DNA from: Certhia americana
Taxonomy: Eukaryota; Chordata; Aves; Passeriformes; Certhiidae
DNA length: 64,000 nt
Direction: 5' to 3'
Assembly: GCA_018697195.1 (NCBI GenBank)
Contig: CM031858.1
Coordinates: forward strand, 133,557,715-133,621,714
Made by a program: the position numbers and the translations under genes. The notes under the pieces were generated by a model that had not been told where the DNA came from, searched no databases, and saw only the letters and a program-made list of their open reading frames with translations. Each line of letters begins with the position of its first letter. Position 1 is the first letter of the stretch. Of this stretch, positions 46,401-58,300 are shown one piece after another.

Positions 46401-49400
46401 GCTTTATATTGTTATGATATTTTGGAGGTGCTTACATTGCCTTTTCTGAGCCCATTGGCAGAGCTGTCAGATAACGTCTGGGGGAATTTTCGATTAACTT
46501 GTGAAAGGTTGTGGTGAGAGGGAAGGGAAGCTGTGATTCAGGGAAGAATGTGAAACAGCTGAGATGTTGAATCTGCTGCATACATATGTCTAGGACTGCT
46601 TGTGATTACCTGTGGCTCCATCAACTTGAAGTATCTGTAGGAGGGAAGTGAAGCAGAGGTGGCAGGTGGAGCAAGTGGAGGAGTACTTAGGGCTGACTGG
46701 AAACAGGATAATTCATGGACTGCTCTGCACTCTGAAGCACTGGATGTGGAGAAGCACAGTTAAAATAACATGTATATCTTTAGCCACGGCCCACCATAGT
46801 TATTGGGAAGTTCTGTTAGTATTCTCAGTTTTACTGTAGAGCAGTAGATAAAACCCCACAGCTTTGTGGTCTCTGCAGTAATTATGATTACAAGTGACTC
46901 TTTAGGTTCAATTTATTTTAATTTTAGTTTTTTAAAGGATACTTTATTTCCCTGCTCTTCTGCATTAATTATTGGGATTTTCCCATGTGGTGCTTTGGTC
47001 AAACACTTAAATATCAGTCTCATAGTTGCTAATTTTGGAGATTCCACAAAGCTCATTAGAGACTTTACTTTTGGATTTAATGTTCATGTTGAATTTGTTT
47101 AGATAATGCAGTATTGGGTAGAAATATTATCTGTTTTCTTTCTGTTGTATCTGTATACTCATGGCAACATCCTTTTCACCTGGTTTTATGATATTAACTG
47201 AAACTTTCTCCATTTGCTCACTAGATTTTTAGCAAGAGATCATGATGTTTCTCTTTAAGATGCTGTTCTGTAAGAATTGTCTGGTATTTTTGACGTTCAT
47301 CTTTACTCTGAGCCCTTTGTGTGAAGGACAAGTGGGTAAAAAGAATGTCACAAATACCATTTTTTTGTAGAAGAGTTCCTAATATTTTCAGATGTGAACA
47401 AAATGTTCACTGTATTGACTTTTACATGGCACTGGCTCCTCTTCTTAGGAAAGAGTAAGGATAATTGACTCTGAGAAGTAATAGGCAAGCACATCTACTC
47501 CTGCATTGGAGAAACACTGTGTACCAAAAGGACAACTTTTAGCTATTGTTTAAGTGTTCACAGCGTAGACTGGTAAATGACATTCTGCTGTTTTCTGTAG
47601 TATTTGCGTCAGTGAAAACCTGGCCGTGGATGGGCCTAAAAAAAGGCACTACTTAGTTGTGGCTACTGGGTATTGGATGTGGTCTGCACATTAATACTCT
47701 GTGTTCTGTGACCTGACAGGAATCCTACATGAAACGGCCTTTGTTGTTTTTCTTTGTGAGTACAGTGTTGTTGCTTGGTGTGCCCCTTGGAGGCTGTGCC
47801 TGTGATGTGCTTCTGCTCTTGTGGGATTGTTGCAGTGAAGCTTTTGTAACGTGTATTTCTGCCACAGCACTTGGGCTGTTGGCTCCCAAGAAAACCAAAT
47901 CAATATCTATGACACAGGTCAAGTGACATGTGGTTTATTGTTTGATATTTTTTCCCCTGTTTTTTAAATTATTCTTGGGGGGATTTTTTTGTTTTGTTTT
48001 TGGTTTTTTTTAATTTATAGTTGGAAGTGAAAATCCTCCCATAATTTATCATCCTATAAATGACATCCAAAAAACACCTTGCAACATCAAAAGTCTTCTT
48101 AAGAAGGCAAAACTATTTAGAAATACAAGAAGAACTTAGAAGGGACTTATTGTCTTATGAAGAAAAACTGTGTTCACAAGACAGAGATGAACTTGTGAAG
48201 AATTACATTATGAGAACATCTCACATCCCTGTATCTCATGTGGGAATGTGTTCAAGCATGGTGTTGTTGAAGCCATGAATTTAGCAAGACACAGAATTTG
48301 AAGCTGCCTGAAGTGGCTGTAGTTGTTTAAAATTCTTTTAGAAGCACTACGAAGTTTTATTTTTCAGATGTTTAGAGAACAATTGTAGCAAATAGGACTC
48401 AGGAGTCCTCATGGCTTATCACGCTCTTCGATACATCTTGGGAATGTTACTTGGATTCAGGCAACTGTGCTAATTAATCCCAGTTTGATCCAGCCTGGTA
48501 GTTCCTGTGATTCTCAACAATGCAACTGTTAATGTCTATTTAGCAGATTCCACTGATTTTCGTTAGTATCTGCTTCTTTTTTAGAGTATTGGTGTTCTTA
48601 TCTTCACAGACATATGCTTGCTTATTTTATAAATGTCCAGTTCTTCCACAGTCTGTGGCTATTTTTTGAATGTTTTGAATATTTAAAGCTGAACATTCAG
48701 TAATTCTGTCAGAAGTGTCAAAATATGTCTTAAATGCTTAGTTGCTTGGTCTGCTGTTTTTCTTTGCTGAGAAGATTTGATTGAATGACTCATCCAAAGG
48801 TCACTGTATTTCTGATATAATGCTGAAATCTTGCAATACATTGTATTTTAAGATGGATATTTTTGTGCTGGGGGTGGAGAGAAATCAACATCCTGAAAAA
48901 GAAAGAAAAATAGTAATAATTTTTTTTTTTTCCTTTGGTGAGTACTTTGTTTTTTGACATTGCTGAGTTCAAAAGAAGTTATAGTGAATATATAGTACTC
49001 ATGTTGTGGCTGGTGAACATTTATCCAGTTGGAAAGTTGTACTTTCTGAACTGTAGCTACCCGAGCAGTCATTAGTTCTGACATGCATGTTTCTTTTGGG
49101 TTTTAATGTATTTGGCACTGCACTCATTATTCAAAATCAGTGAAACATGAAAGAAAGAAGAAAAGTCTCTGGAGGAGCCAGAGGCATCTTGTATCTCTAC
49201 TCCACTGACAACCCTGCACAGGTTTTATGTAGGGGTAACAAAACCCAAATATCTGTGTTGGAGCTACTGCAGAGGTTGCTTCAGAATAATTTTCTACATT
49301 TAGCTTTTTAATAAATTTTCATTCATTGATAAGTATATAGTTAAGACTTGAGAAACTCTAGACTGTTCAAATAAGTAAAATATGGCTTATTAAGTATGTT

Positions 49401-52400
49401 TGATGCTTTTTTACCTGTGGTTTTGAAGAAGTTCATGAAAAGGTAAATTATTTTGACTTTTGAGGAGGAAAATAAAGCCTGGTCTGAGTGGAAAGGCTGA
49501 AAAAACAGCAGTAATAGAGTAGATTTCAGTTAATAGTGTATAATTAATGTAATTGATAGAAAGGGATAGATGAGGTTTTTCTGAATTGTTCTGAAAGTAA
49601 TGAATCATCAGTAAAACTTGCAAAAGCTGTATTGCTCTTTAGTTTACTGCCACATTAAAAAAGAAACTATACCTGTACTTCTTAGAGTGTGCATTCTTAG
49701 TAACATTACTTCTGTGAGTAGCAGCTGCAAAGTTTTGTCTCTGTTACTTTTATGAATTAGAACTGAGCAGTGGGTTAGCATGCTTACAATTTTAGTGAAA
49801 GTAGGGATGAGTGAGTTAACAGTAGTGGAGCACAGGTTTGCTGCTTTCTTAAGAAAAGCAGAAATACCAGGTGTTGAGTATGGGCTAGTAGAGATAAGAG
49901 AAACTGCTGTTAGAAAGCTTACTTCTGATCTAGCAAAGTGCATTAGCAGGAGCACATCAAAACTGTCTTAAGCAATTGTTTATCCTTCCAGTCTGTTTCT
50001 AGAATGTGGTTCCCTTTTCTGAAATAATGCTGATAACAAGCACTACCAGATACTGTGGGTCATGTCATTCTTTTCACAGTGATTCTGCAGTGCACCTGTA
50101 ACTTCAGTCCTGTACCTGTGATTTTATGCTCTTAACATCTACTTTCCCTACATTACCTTTCTGGGTTTTTGCTTTTTTCATCCATTTAGTTGTAAAGAGA
50201 TCAAAATTTTTCGTTCAAGAAAGAATGAGTAATGAACTTCATGGCAATGAATTTGGAAAGGCGTTTTCAGCAGAACAGTCGAAAAATAAATAAAGACAAG
50301 CTATGGTGTAGGAAACTGCTGGAATATATCTGGATTCTGAAAACATATTGCATCTCTCCTTTTGCCTGCCCTAACCTAGTAGGACAACCTGAAGAGGACA
50401 GATAAACATTCATTTCATATTCTCATGCTGAATTACAGAAGTCTTAATAGTGTGGAGTTTTAAATACAGCTCTCTTGAAGAGGCGAATTTTTTTTAAGGG
50501 TGGTTTTAGCTTCTAATCAGGGCTCTGCAAAAATGCTTACTTTCCTTCTGCTTAGATGGAAAAATAAGCAGTCTGTGTCATCAGGAGAGAGGAGAGGCAC
50601 GGGCAGTTTATTCGAAGAGGCATTTTCCTATTGCTGTCAACTTGGTTGCATTTAAAGAGTTCTTTTCCCTTTTTTTCACTCTAAGTATTTGCTGAGAAGT
50701 CTTCCTGGGTAGTGACACAAATCAACTATGTTTCTGCCACATAATCTTCATTCCCCTCGTGTAGGAAAGAAATTGCACATTCATTATTTGAACATAGCAA
50801 AAAACAGTCATACGTCACCTTTAAGCAGGTCTTCCCCTCATGATGTCACTTAAAATCTAATTTATTATATATATTAAATTGGAGAGTGTTCTAGTCCCTA
50901 AAAATGAAATCTCTAATCCTGCAAATCATGCTGTGCATCTTCTCCAGCCCAAAACAGAATGGGAACTAAGTCTGTTCTCTGGAGCTGTTCACACTGACCT
51001 TTGTAAAGTGACTTGCAAGAAAAAGTTGAAATTCAGTGCATTATTGCAGTGTGCTTTCTTAGCTGTCTGCTATCTCTCAAAAGGGAAACTTGCCATAGCT
51101 GAAAAGTGTTCTTTTACCATTGTGGGGATGAGGGTGCTCTTAGCACTGCCGGGTGTTTTGGCTGATGGCATCCGGTAGTTGGGTGGAAAATCACCAGCTG
51201 TGTGCCTTTCTCTATACCACATTACCCATAAAAGTGGAGTCAGGCTCCACCACCTTTTAATCTATATTATTTTTTTAAATAAGATGTCCTGGATGTATCT
51301 TTAATTTACAGATTCACCTCTTGTCTATGGAATCATCAAGGTTACATTAAATCAGCAGTAATTTGCTCTTCTAAAATTAAAGGGAAATCATTGCATTTAA
51401 TTAAAATAAAGCTCTTTAATTTGGATTATGTTGGCAGTTTTCTGCAAAGTGGGAACACCTGGGATTTACTGAGAGTGAACCAGCTATTCACAGGCTGGCT
51501 TACAAGAAGCAGTTTCAGTAAAAGGGTGAGGGTAGCTTGAGTGGGCTAAGACTGTAAAATTTACTCAATTTCAATTTCAGAGGCCACAGTGAATGTAAGT
51601 AAAGCAGAAGGATTTGGATTTTATGAACAAGAGGGTGTGGAGAAGCAGGTTAAGAGCATCAAGTATCTCTGATGTCTGAATAAGAATTTTTTTGAGCCAG
51701 GAGCAACTCTGTATTTGGTACCTAGTTTCTTTATTGTCCCAAATCAGAAGCTCCTTTGTGGTAATTTTTATCAATGGTTGGTTTTGGACCATTTATGGCA
51801 TTCTGGACAAAAATCATCTGAGTGTGATATTTATTTATTCAGAATTCATGAGAAACTCTACCAGAAGTCACACACAAAAGTGATCTCGAGAGTGGAGAAT
51901 AAGTAGTCAATTGCTGATTTCTGGGGAGGGGGGGAAACACATTTCATTACATTGTAAGTGGAATTTCCAACTGTGTGTGTAATGAAGTTGTTGCTTTTGT
52001 TACTGCTTGTTTTTTTGTTATTTAAATTTTTAATCAGTTTCTGTCTTTTCTTGAAAGTGAGAAGTTAGTGACACTGAGTCACTTACAAAGCTGAATAAAT
52101 AATAGCAGTTGCCTGAACTATTGTTTTACTTTTAATATTTTAGGTGGAGATAGTAGTGTGACATAAATGTGGGATGGCAAAAGACTGGTGCTATGGTTTA
52201 ATTTAAAAAATGAAGGGCTTTTGAGATGTCTGAAATACTGGAGTTACAGAGTTTGTGCAGGAAGGCAGGAAAAGATGATGAGATTATCATCATACCCTAT
52301 TTAATGCTAACAGATTTTATGTTTCTATGAAAACTCACTAGACTGAAATGCAGCTGAAATTCCCAAAGATCCAAGGAAATCCAAAATACATAGAGATTGC

Positions 52401-54214
52401 TATTCCTCATGAAGTAATGCATGCTTTAAACAAAACAGGAAACACATTTTTTTCCTTTTGATAAATAAACATTAGGACCAAAGGAAAAAAGCCTAATTGA
52501 AAAAAAAAAAAAAATCTTCTGTAGATTGGAGAAGGTGTTTCTTACTTGCAGCTTTGTAATGTTGGCTCGGACAGAATTTTAAACATGAATTAAAAATTAG
52601 TCTTCTGTGGCAATACCAGATCACCTGTATTTCATGTGTTTGTGATACTAAGACTTTTTTAGCTGCTTGATGAAAGTTGGAACTTTGTGCTTCCTAAGGG
52701 ATTGGGGTGCTGGGTAAGTTTTGGGCCACCTAAAGAGCTGTCTGTAAAGCTGTTCATGAAGGAAGTTCCTCTACAGCATTTATAATTACACTGGTTAGTG
52801 ATTAAAATGCCTGAAAATTGTTGTTTTACAGGGAAAGTTGGTCATCATCATAGGTTAGGAAAGACTAATCAGTGTTTACTGTCAGCTATTTTTGTTCTCA
52901 TTTGTCACTCTACAGCACATTAAAATTTGATTCTTGTGAATTAAATTTGGTTATTCAGCTTTAAAATGATAATGTTTTCTGTTTGTGCATTGGGATATTG
53001 TTGGAATTTTAGGTTTTTTAATACTTACCTACCATTATTCTGAAGGAATTTGCTAGTAGGAAGCCAATTGAATAAAAAGTTAAAATTTTGCTTTGTAGAT
53101 GAGACTGACAGTTAAATCCTTGCTCTTTTATAACATGCTTGTCTGTGTAATTTCCCTGTAGCTTGCACCCCGAGAGAAAGCAGCTATGAATTACAATCAG
53201 AAGCTGAAGGAGAAGTTCCAGTTTCACCCACAGATCCGACGCATAGCTCAGCACCGGCACTTGCCCAAGAGTATTTACTGCCAAATCAAGGAGCAGCGCA
53301 TCATGAGAGAGGCTCGGCGGCGCAAGTACGTGTTCCTCTTCTGCTCTTCTGGCTTTGCTTTCTCTTCCTCCTGATAAAATGCATCACTGCAATGCTGCTG
53401 TGGCAGCGGTGTATGGGAGTGATGGTCCTCCTTTGAACATCTGAATGAGTGATCATCAACTGCTGGATTGATTATAAGGAACATGCAGATGAGTGCCAGT
53501 GAGGACTGGCTGCTTCCCAAAAGTGCAGTGAGGACATGGCAACAGATATCATGTTGGAAAGAGCCAGAGTGCTTAGCTAAGTGTGACATGCTGCCCCATT
53601 GCGGTGGAAATGGATGGGCTGTTTTGGGGTGTGTGGAGGGTTTTTGGGTTTCCATTTGGTTTTTTGTGGGTTTGTGGTTTTGGGTTTTTTTGATAATGCC
53701 AGATTCCAGGATGAATGTTTTATGCCATTTGGACCATTGCCATATTGGAATTTCTAGGAGCAGAAGGTGGCATACTTTGCTGTAGCCATTGAATTAAACA
53801 GTAAAGTGGTGGGTCTTTGCCATCTTTATTAGCTAAAAATCTCCACAAACTTGAGCAGCTGATCTGTTGACATGAAAACCAAGCTGTGCTCCCAAGGAAA
53901 GGCTCATTTGAAACCTTTCTAAATCAGCCAGTTTTAAAGTTATTTTCAAAAGAGATGGTCCTTCTTCCCAAAGGAGTATGTGCCTTTTGGTTATTAGAAA
54001 CAGAGCAATTCTTAACTTTGTTTGTTTTCTTTGTAGATTAATTCCATTAGTAGCTTGAGGAGGAAGACAGTATTTCTTAAATATTTGTGCTGGCTACTGA
54101 GTTTCGTTTTTCTACTTTGTTTCTAGGGAGCTGAATCGTCGGAAGCACAGCAAGCCGGGATCTGTGCCACTTGTGTCAGAGAGGAAGAAGCATATTGTGG
54201 CAGTAGTGAAATAA
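25404..54214 (+). CDS. DCAF13: DDB1- and CUL4-associated factor 13 (Sof1/WDSOF1 homologue), 11 coding exons, 445 aa
   Basis: Exons are 25404-25472 (exon 1, frameshifted as assembled; second copy 29526-29604), 30891-31090, 32640-32747, 34456-34545, 35448-35603, 36319-36396, 40267-40349, 42271-42435, 45424-45559, 53162-53325 and 54127-54214. Exons 2-11 join in frame with GT-AG introns. With 23 residues plus one base from exon 1 the product is 445 aa, the human length. WD40 repeats cover about residues 62-360, for example LDGHRDGVNC, HEGFVRG...VKQWKM, VDIWDEQ, HVSAVLDVDYSPTGKEFVSA and MNIRLWKA. The Sof1-like C-terminal domain follows (REKAAMNYNQKLKEKF to the lysine-rich HIVAVVK end). The family acts in the U3 snoRNP/SSU processome for 18S rRNA maturation in the nucleolus and as a CUL4-DDB1 substrate adaptor. 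The gene shares its promoter with SLC25A32. Confidence 0.95.
25495..25865 (+). repeat. GGCAC/GGCCC pentanucleotide array in DCAF13 intron 1 (first copy)
   Basis: It starts about 20 bp after the DCAF13 exon 1 donor and runs about 370 bp. Units are mostly GGCAC and GGCCC, with GGCCA and GGACC variants. It is the same kind of array as the one next to the CTHRC1 promoter 24 kb away, on the same strand relative to transcription. Long ORFs on both strands across it are by-products of the repeat. Confidence 0.93.
26255..26354. other. 100-N assembly gap
   Basis: Exactly 100 N, a conventional placeholder for a gap of unknown size. It follows directly on the end of the first duplicated copy. Confidence 0.99.
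26355..26914 (+). repeat. Purine-rich (GGGA/GAGG) low-complexity block
   Basis: About 560 bp whose plus strand is overwhelmingly G and A, for example GGGAGAGAAAAGGGAGAGAG, with interspersed AGCA. It lies between the gap and the start of the second duplicated copy and has no counterpart next to the first copy. It may be a real GA-rich tract or noisy sequence at a contig edge. Both-strand ORFs here are meaningless. Confidence 0.8.
27095..27325 (+). mobile_element. CR1-like LINE fragment (second copy)
   Basis: Counterpart of 23120-23330, including GGCAGAGTGGCCAAATATTT and GGAGCTACTCAAAACTCCAA, with small indels. It is not an independent insertion. Confidence 0.65.
27885..28490 (-). mobile_element. 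CR1-like LINE fragment (second copy)
   Basis: Counterpart of 23870-24425, lengthened by many inserted bases; CTCTGGGTAACCCTTCCCC and TTTCATAATGGAGCCAGGAT are readable. It is part of the duplicated segment and not a separate insertion. Confidence 0.65.
29194..29393 (-). pseudogene. SLC25A32: SLC25A32 exon 1, second assembled copy, frameshifted
   Basis: The ATG is the complement of 29391-29393 and the donor is GTGATT. The N-terminal half reads MGSAGPAGRGSAGAAGRA. The frame is then lost within the segment equivalent to RHVRWENL and meets a stop at TATAA. The exon is 200 nt against 185 in the first copy. Its N-terminal half looks better than the first copy's, while the first copy keeps [10 protein letters not shown] better. 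Confidence 0.8.
29526..29604 (+). pseudogene. DCAF13: DCAF13 exon 1, second assembled copy, frameshifted
   Basis: It begins ATGAAGGGTGAAGGTGCTGA. With one extra base removed this follows the family start M-K/R-V-K-V-L-S. It then runs into an in-frame TGA, and the end is distorted to CTGCAGCAGTCG before GTGATC. The length is 79 nt against 70 expected. It lies 133 bp from the divergent SLC25A32 start codon, against 121 bp in the first copy. Confidence 0.78.
29634..30015 (+). repeat. GGCAC/GGCCC pentanucleotide array (second copy)
   Basis: Counterpart of 25495-25865 with the same pentamer units but a different unit order and many irregular bases, as expected if a repeat was read with indel errors or differs between haplotypes. 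Confidence 0.9.
30446..30858 (-). mobile_element. CR1 LINE fragment just upstream of DCAF13 exon 2
   Basis: The plus strand starts at a degraded tail and GTAGGTTGGAAGGGATCTCT, AAAGGTTATCTAGTCCAACC. It continues with TTTCTCCAGGCTGAACAACC, CCCAGCTCTTACAGCC and CCTCTGGACCTGCTCCAGCA, the reverse complement of avian CR1 in the correct order. About 410 bp are retained, and the fragment stops about 32 bp before the exon 2 splice acceptor. Confidence 0.92.
31348..31880. mobile_element. Avian LTR-type interspersed repeat in DCAF13 intron 2
   Basis: It begins around TTAATTGAATTTATTATTAA and contains repeated phrases GCCTGTTCCCCCACAGGGTC, AACCTGCTCCAGTGTGGGCT, CATGAGTCCGGAGTTCCCTG and CAGGAGCCTGCTCCAGTGAT. 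I recognise these from a common bird repeat that I associate with endogenous-retrovirus (ERVL-type) LTR/flank sequence. The family name is from memory and not verified. No viral reading frame survives. Confidence 0.6.
33830..34245 (+). mobile_element. Probable ERVL-type LTR fragment in DCAF13 intron 3
   Basis: The stretch CTGTGGAATACTCCTTAGGC, CAGTTCAGGACATCTGTCAT, CTGTGTCCCCTCCCAGCCC, TTGCTGGTGGGTGAGGTAGA, ending near AGCCAGACCATGTACA, follows in order the LTR of a common avian ERVL family as I recall it. It is GC-richer than the surrounding intron. Ends are degraded, I could not find target-site duplications, and no viral gene is present. Confidence 0.5.
34546..36318 (+). other. DCAF13 introns 4 and 5
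   Basis: Introns 34546-35447 and 35604-36318 are AT-rich. Both end in long T tracts: 35397-35440 (T interrupted by C) before exon 5 and about 36296-36315 before exon 6. These serve as unusually long polypyrimidine tracts for the acceptors TTTAAAG and TTTCAG. I see nothing else. Confidence 0.65.
36397..45423 (+). other. DCAF13 introns 6, 7 and 8
   Basis: Introns 36397-40266, 40350-42270 and 42436-45423. They hold a short TG-rich stretch near 37385-37475 and a mildly GC-rich patch at 39390-39610 of unknown nature. Short ORFs on both strands show no domain, and I recognise no repeat family or RNA gene. Confidence 0.55.
45560..53161 (+). other. DCAF13 intron 9 (7.6 kb)
   Basis: The longest cleanly assembled intron of the gene, AT-rich, with T tracts near 47990-48010 and 48919-48931 and an A tract at about 52500-52514. 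Two adjacent open stretches at 48021-48278 are discussed as a finding. I see no snoRNA boxes or recognisable repeat. Confidence 0.55.
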
Positions 54215-54654
54215 TTGTTTTCACATGTACAAAACTTCACAATGAAAGTAAAACGTTACTATTAAAAGAATACACTGTACAAAATCTGGTGGACTTCGGT
54301 AAAACAGCGTATGGTTCCAGAAACATGACTTTTCTTCCAAGTTTGTGCATCCTATGACTTCTCAAGTCATCATTTGCTTTGAATAGTTATGAGAATATCC
54401 CCTGTAATCTGTCCATTTGTCTGATGTTACTGACCCAATGCTGTGCATTGCAGTGGAGTTTAACCCTTTTGATACAAGCAGATAACTTGTGGAGAATATT
54501 TGTAATTCCAGTTCTATTCCTTGGTACTGTTACCACAAAAATAGGATGAAATAGGTTAATATTTGTCAAAGCAAAAAAGCCTGCTCCTTACAGAGTTAAA
54601 AAAATTATTGTCCTTACGCTGTCTTTTTAAAAAAAATTTTATTTAAACAAATTG

Positions 54655-54660
54655 AATAAA
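54655..54660 (+). terminator. DCAF13 polyadenylation signal
   Basis: A canonical AATAAA about 440 bp after the DCAF13 stop codon (TAA, 54212-54214), followed by a T-rich region that could be the downstream element. It is the first perfect hexamer after the stop. Further sites downstream are possible. Confidence 0.6.
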
Positions 54661-55287
54661 GTGACCTTAAACAGTGGACTACATTTTGATTATTTTAAAT
54701 GTCTGCATTATACTTCTTACAGTACAATATATTATTTTTCTTTTAGCCAAAAAGAAATTCGACAGGATTTTGAGATGTCTGTAAACATATTTATAATTTT
54801 GCTCTGTCCTCTTAACTATTGTTATATAACTTGACCAAACTTCAGACTGTTAAGTTGCTAATATTGATAATTACATAGTTGAATAATCTTTTCTCTTTAA
54901 AGCTTACAAAATCTGGATGAAAAATTACATAAATTTTACAAACCACAGAAACTCCTTTGGATGAGATTTATTATAAGCTTTCTATTTTATGTTTATAGAA
55001 GAAAAATGGAAGTTTTACATTTCACAAAGTATCTGTAGCCCAAAGTTCCTCTACAGTTTTCCTGGGAAACAACCTGCTTCTCTTCCAGTGGGATAAATAG
55101 CCTTTTACTGAAGCTACAAAGGTGATCAGAAAACTATGCTGGAATTAAACTAGGCTGTGTAGACTGAAGAGAGATACAAGATATGTAATAACCGTAATGT
55201 TGCTTAACATCACCTGTACAAAAAGATCTTTTTATGTCTTAACACTACAGTCTGTAATGACACTCCCCTTGCCTTGAGCTTATGCAC

Positions 55288-55310
55288 AAAAAAAAAAAAA
55301 AAAAAAAAAA
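55288..55310 (+). repeat. Poly-A tract (23 bp) paired with a downstream poly-T tract
   Basis: An uninterrupted run of 23 A, followed 33 bp later by 16 T at 55344-55359. The A run could be the tail of a retroposed sequence, but the DNA before it shows no recognisable source and I found no target-site duplication. Confidence 0.85.
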
Positions 55311-58300
55311 GATGAACTCAATTAGAGTAAACTTTATTCTTAATTTTTTTTTTTTTTTTATCTGTATATTGAGCACTTTGAGCACTTGCCTTCATATAGT
55401 ATCCCGTTTAATGTATCTACTGACACTAATCCATATGCATTTCTGGTTCTTACTCTTTAACTTGTCTCTTGCAGTACTGTTTGGACAAGATCCGTGAATC
55501 ATCATGGCAAAATTATGGCTCTTTGGTGATAAGAGGCCATAATGTATCTTTGAATCTCTGGATCACTTACCTTTATGGGGTGATGCAGGAAGAGAAGCAA
55601 GTTCTGAAGAGCTGTAAGTAGGATGATGAGAAGAAGTGGAACAGATCAGGAAATAGGCTGGTGCTGGCTGTGTGCCTGTTGTACTAATACAGTGCACTCT
55701 GTGCCAAATACAGTTTATTTTCTTCCTGAAATACTGGAAAAATTGAGGGAGAATATGCAGTCCAAAATACGGCTTGTGACACAGCTGTAGTTAAGTCTTG
55801 CACGATTTGCAAAACCAGACTAATCTCCTGAAATGTGATTAAAGATTTTCAGCCTTGTCAGTTTTGTGTGAGTTGAAGTTGTTGATTATTGATTTGTTGA
55901 GTCATGGTAACCTCTGATGTGAACAAGCCCTGCTGCTTGGAATTTATTAGCTTTGGTGCAGAGCTCTGAATGTAACGAGAGCTTTCAGTTCTGAAGTTGG
56001 TTAGGTTATGGTGTGGAGCAATTGGCATGAGCTGTATCCAGAGGATCTTTGTGAACTGTTGCTTTCAGGGAGGGCCTGAGTGATGCAACTCAAAGGATCA
56101 GGGTTGGCTAAAATTTGCTGGAAAGATTGTAACTATGCTGGCAAAAGGAATTTTAATGTTAGGAAAGTACTCCTAACACAAGAGTCTGTGCATTTGGTTA
56201 TGAATTCCTTTTCCAAAATCTTTGGATATAGTTTTACACAGAGATTGGTCTTGGCATCAAGTGAGGCACCCTCTTAGCTTTCCAGGAAAAAGACTGTTTT
56301 CCAAAGTCAAGTCTTGCTGTGACTTCTAGAAACATGCTAGTTGTAAAATCAGCGTAGTTCTGAGCTGGGGCTTTCTGGTTGGAAATCAGTCATTTGGAAT
56401 TTTGCAGGTGGTGGTCTCAGTCTGTCAGTTCAGAGGATCTTTGGCCATGGATTTGTACACTGTTGGGCTAGCTGCTGTTGATTTATCCCTTTTGGAAACC
56501 CTTGCAGTTTGTCTCTGATGCTTTTTGTGGTCATCCACCTAAAGTGCATTATGCGACAACACTCAAATTTATTTAAGTGTAGTAGTTGCTATGTGGTAGC
56601 TGTGCTTGCAAGAAGTGCTCGTGTAAGTCTGTTACAGGCCATTGCTGAAATGGTTTAGAAATTAAAATAAAGAAGCTTAAGCCCTTAATCAGTTTTTATT
56701 TGGCAGGGGGGTTTATTATTGTTTCCCCTAAGTGATTTGAGAGGTGTAATTAGACCTCATCTTAATCACCTTAATGGAGTTACCTAGATTTTTCAAAATG
56801 ATTGCATGTAAAAAGACTATGGATACATGCATGTGCCTATATGTGTACACAAGTATATGCAGAATAAAATCCTTAGTACCACATAAAATACTGAAAATCT
56901 AAGGAAACTGGTAGTGTTTCCCTTCAAAATTTTGGTGTTGTTGATCAAGGAAAAAAAGGAAGATGACAGATTATTTTCTAAACCAATGCATTGCCTACAG
57001 ACCTGCTGATTAAAAAAAACCCAAACAAACTTCTGTATATGTTCTTTCTTTGGGAAGATACTTAAGGAGTGGTTTGAAAGAAAAATAATTTCTTTATTTC
57101 ATGAATACTTAAAACAGTATTCATAGCCTTGATGAATTTAGCTGTTTCATGATACAGCAGCTATGGAGTCATCAATGTGTTATTTCTATTTTATCATAGC
57201 TAGACTACATAATGAAACAGATATTTGAATAAGGTAATTTCTTTTATTCTCCATATGTTACAGATACCTAAAACAAACTAAATGACCACTCAGGTATGTG
57301 GAAATATATAAGCCTTTTAGACCAACTGAAAATTTCAACAGGAGGATTTTTTGCCAGTGTCTTGTGTGGCCCTTCTTCACTTTGCTCATGGCAGCAGAAT
57401 CTGCTGGCTTTTGGGGTGAGGGTTTTTTTTCCCCCTGCCAAGCCAAAGGACCCCAGGCTGTTTTGATTCCTGTATCATCAAGCTTGTAACAATATAAAAC
57501 AATACCTGTGTGCACCTACACACAATACAAACAATAAACACTGCCAGCCACTAATCCCCAGGGGCAGAGTGCAGTGCCTGTATTACACCTGTGTAAACAG
57601 ACTGTGCTGGGTATTGCTGCTCCACCCTCTTCCCTCTCCATCTGGCCAGGCTGAGCCTCACCTGTGGATGTGCACTCAGCTGCAGTGGGGCTCTGGCAGC
57701 TGCTCTAAGAGACACCCCAGGCAGTGCCTGGCATCCAGCCCATGTTTCCCCTTTGCAGGCTCCTGGACCTTCAAATGCCTCAGACACATGGTCCTGCTTC
57801 AGTGGATGATACTCTTGTCCTGCTTGTGGGCTAGTCCCACTTGAGGTTTGCTAGCCTTGACAGGCTCATGCACACAAAACTGGTTAGAAATAGGGTGCAG
57901 TAATACTTTAGAATGGACTGCAGCAGTGGTAAACTGACTACATGGAACTGGTCCCCTTTATTCTCTTTGTCCTTGGTTTTTCTATGTCTCTTTCTCTCCA
58001 GTCTATCCTAGTCACTCCCTTTACACATTTTTGATGGTTACCTTAAACATTCCAGAGGATGTTTGGCACACTGTTGCAATCCACTAAAAAAATAATCCTC
58101 TAATAAACCTAATAATCCTATAATACACAATCTCTAAGTTCTTGCTTCTCTGAAGTCTTAGAATTTTTGTGTAATCCCTGTTTGCAGAGTTTTCTAGGGA
58201 GCTTCCTACACTTGTTCAGTGGGTTTTACACCAAGAGCAGTCATCTGTATTGTTCCCTTTCCATGTTTTTCAGGTTGATGAGTCTGTGCACTTGGTTTTT

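Noticed and set aside
48790..49084. Minus-strand ORFs in DCAF13 intron 9
   Set aside because: Short, driven by A/T tracts, with no motif or splice context.
49644..49971. Overlapping ORFs on both strands in DCAF13 intron 9 (103 aa and 63 aa)
   Set aside because: Both strands are open over the same 200 bases, no recognisable domain is present, and no start context supports either frame. Probably chance depletion of stops.
57258..57844. GC-richer block with ORFs on both strands downstream of DCAF13
   Set aside because: Compositional change suggests an old repeat, but I recognise neither a protein nor a repeat family. No splice sites define an exon.
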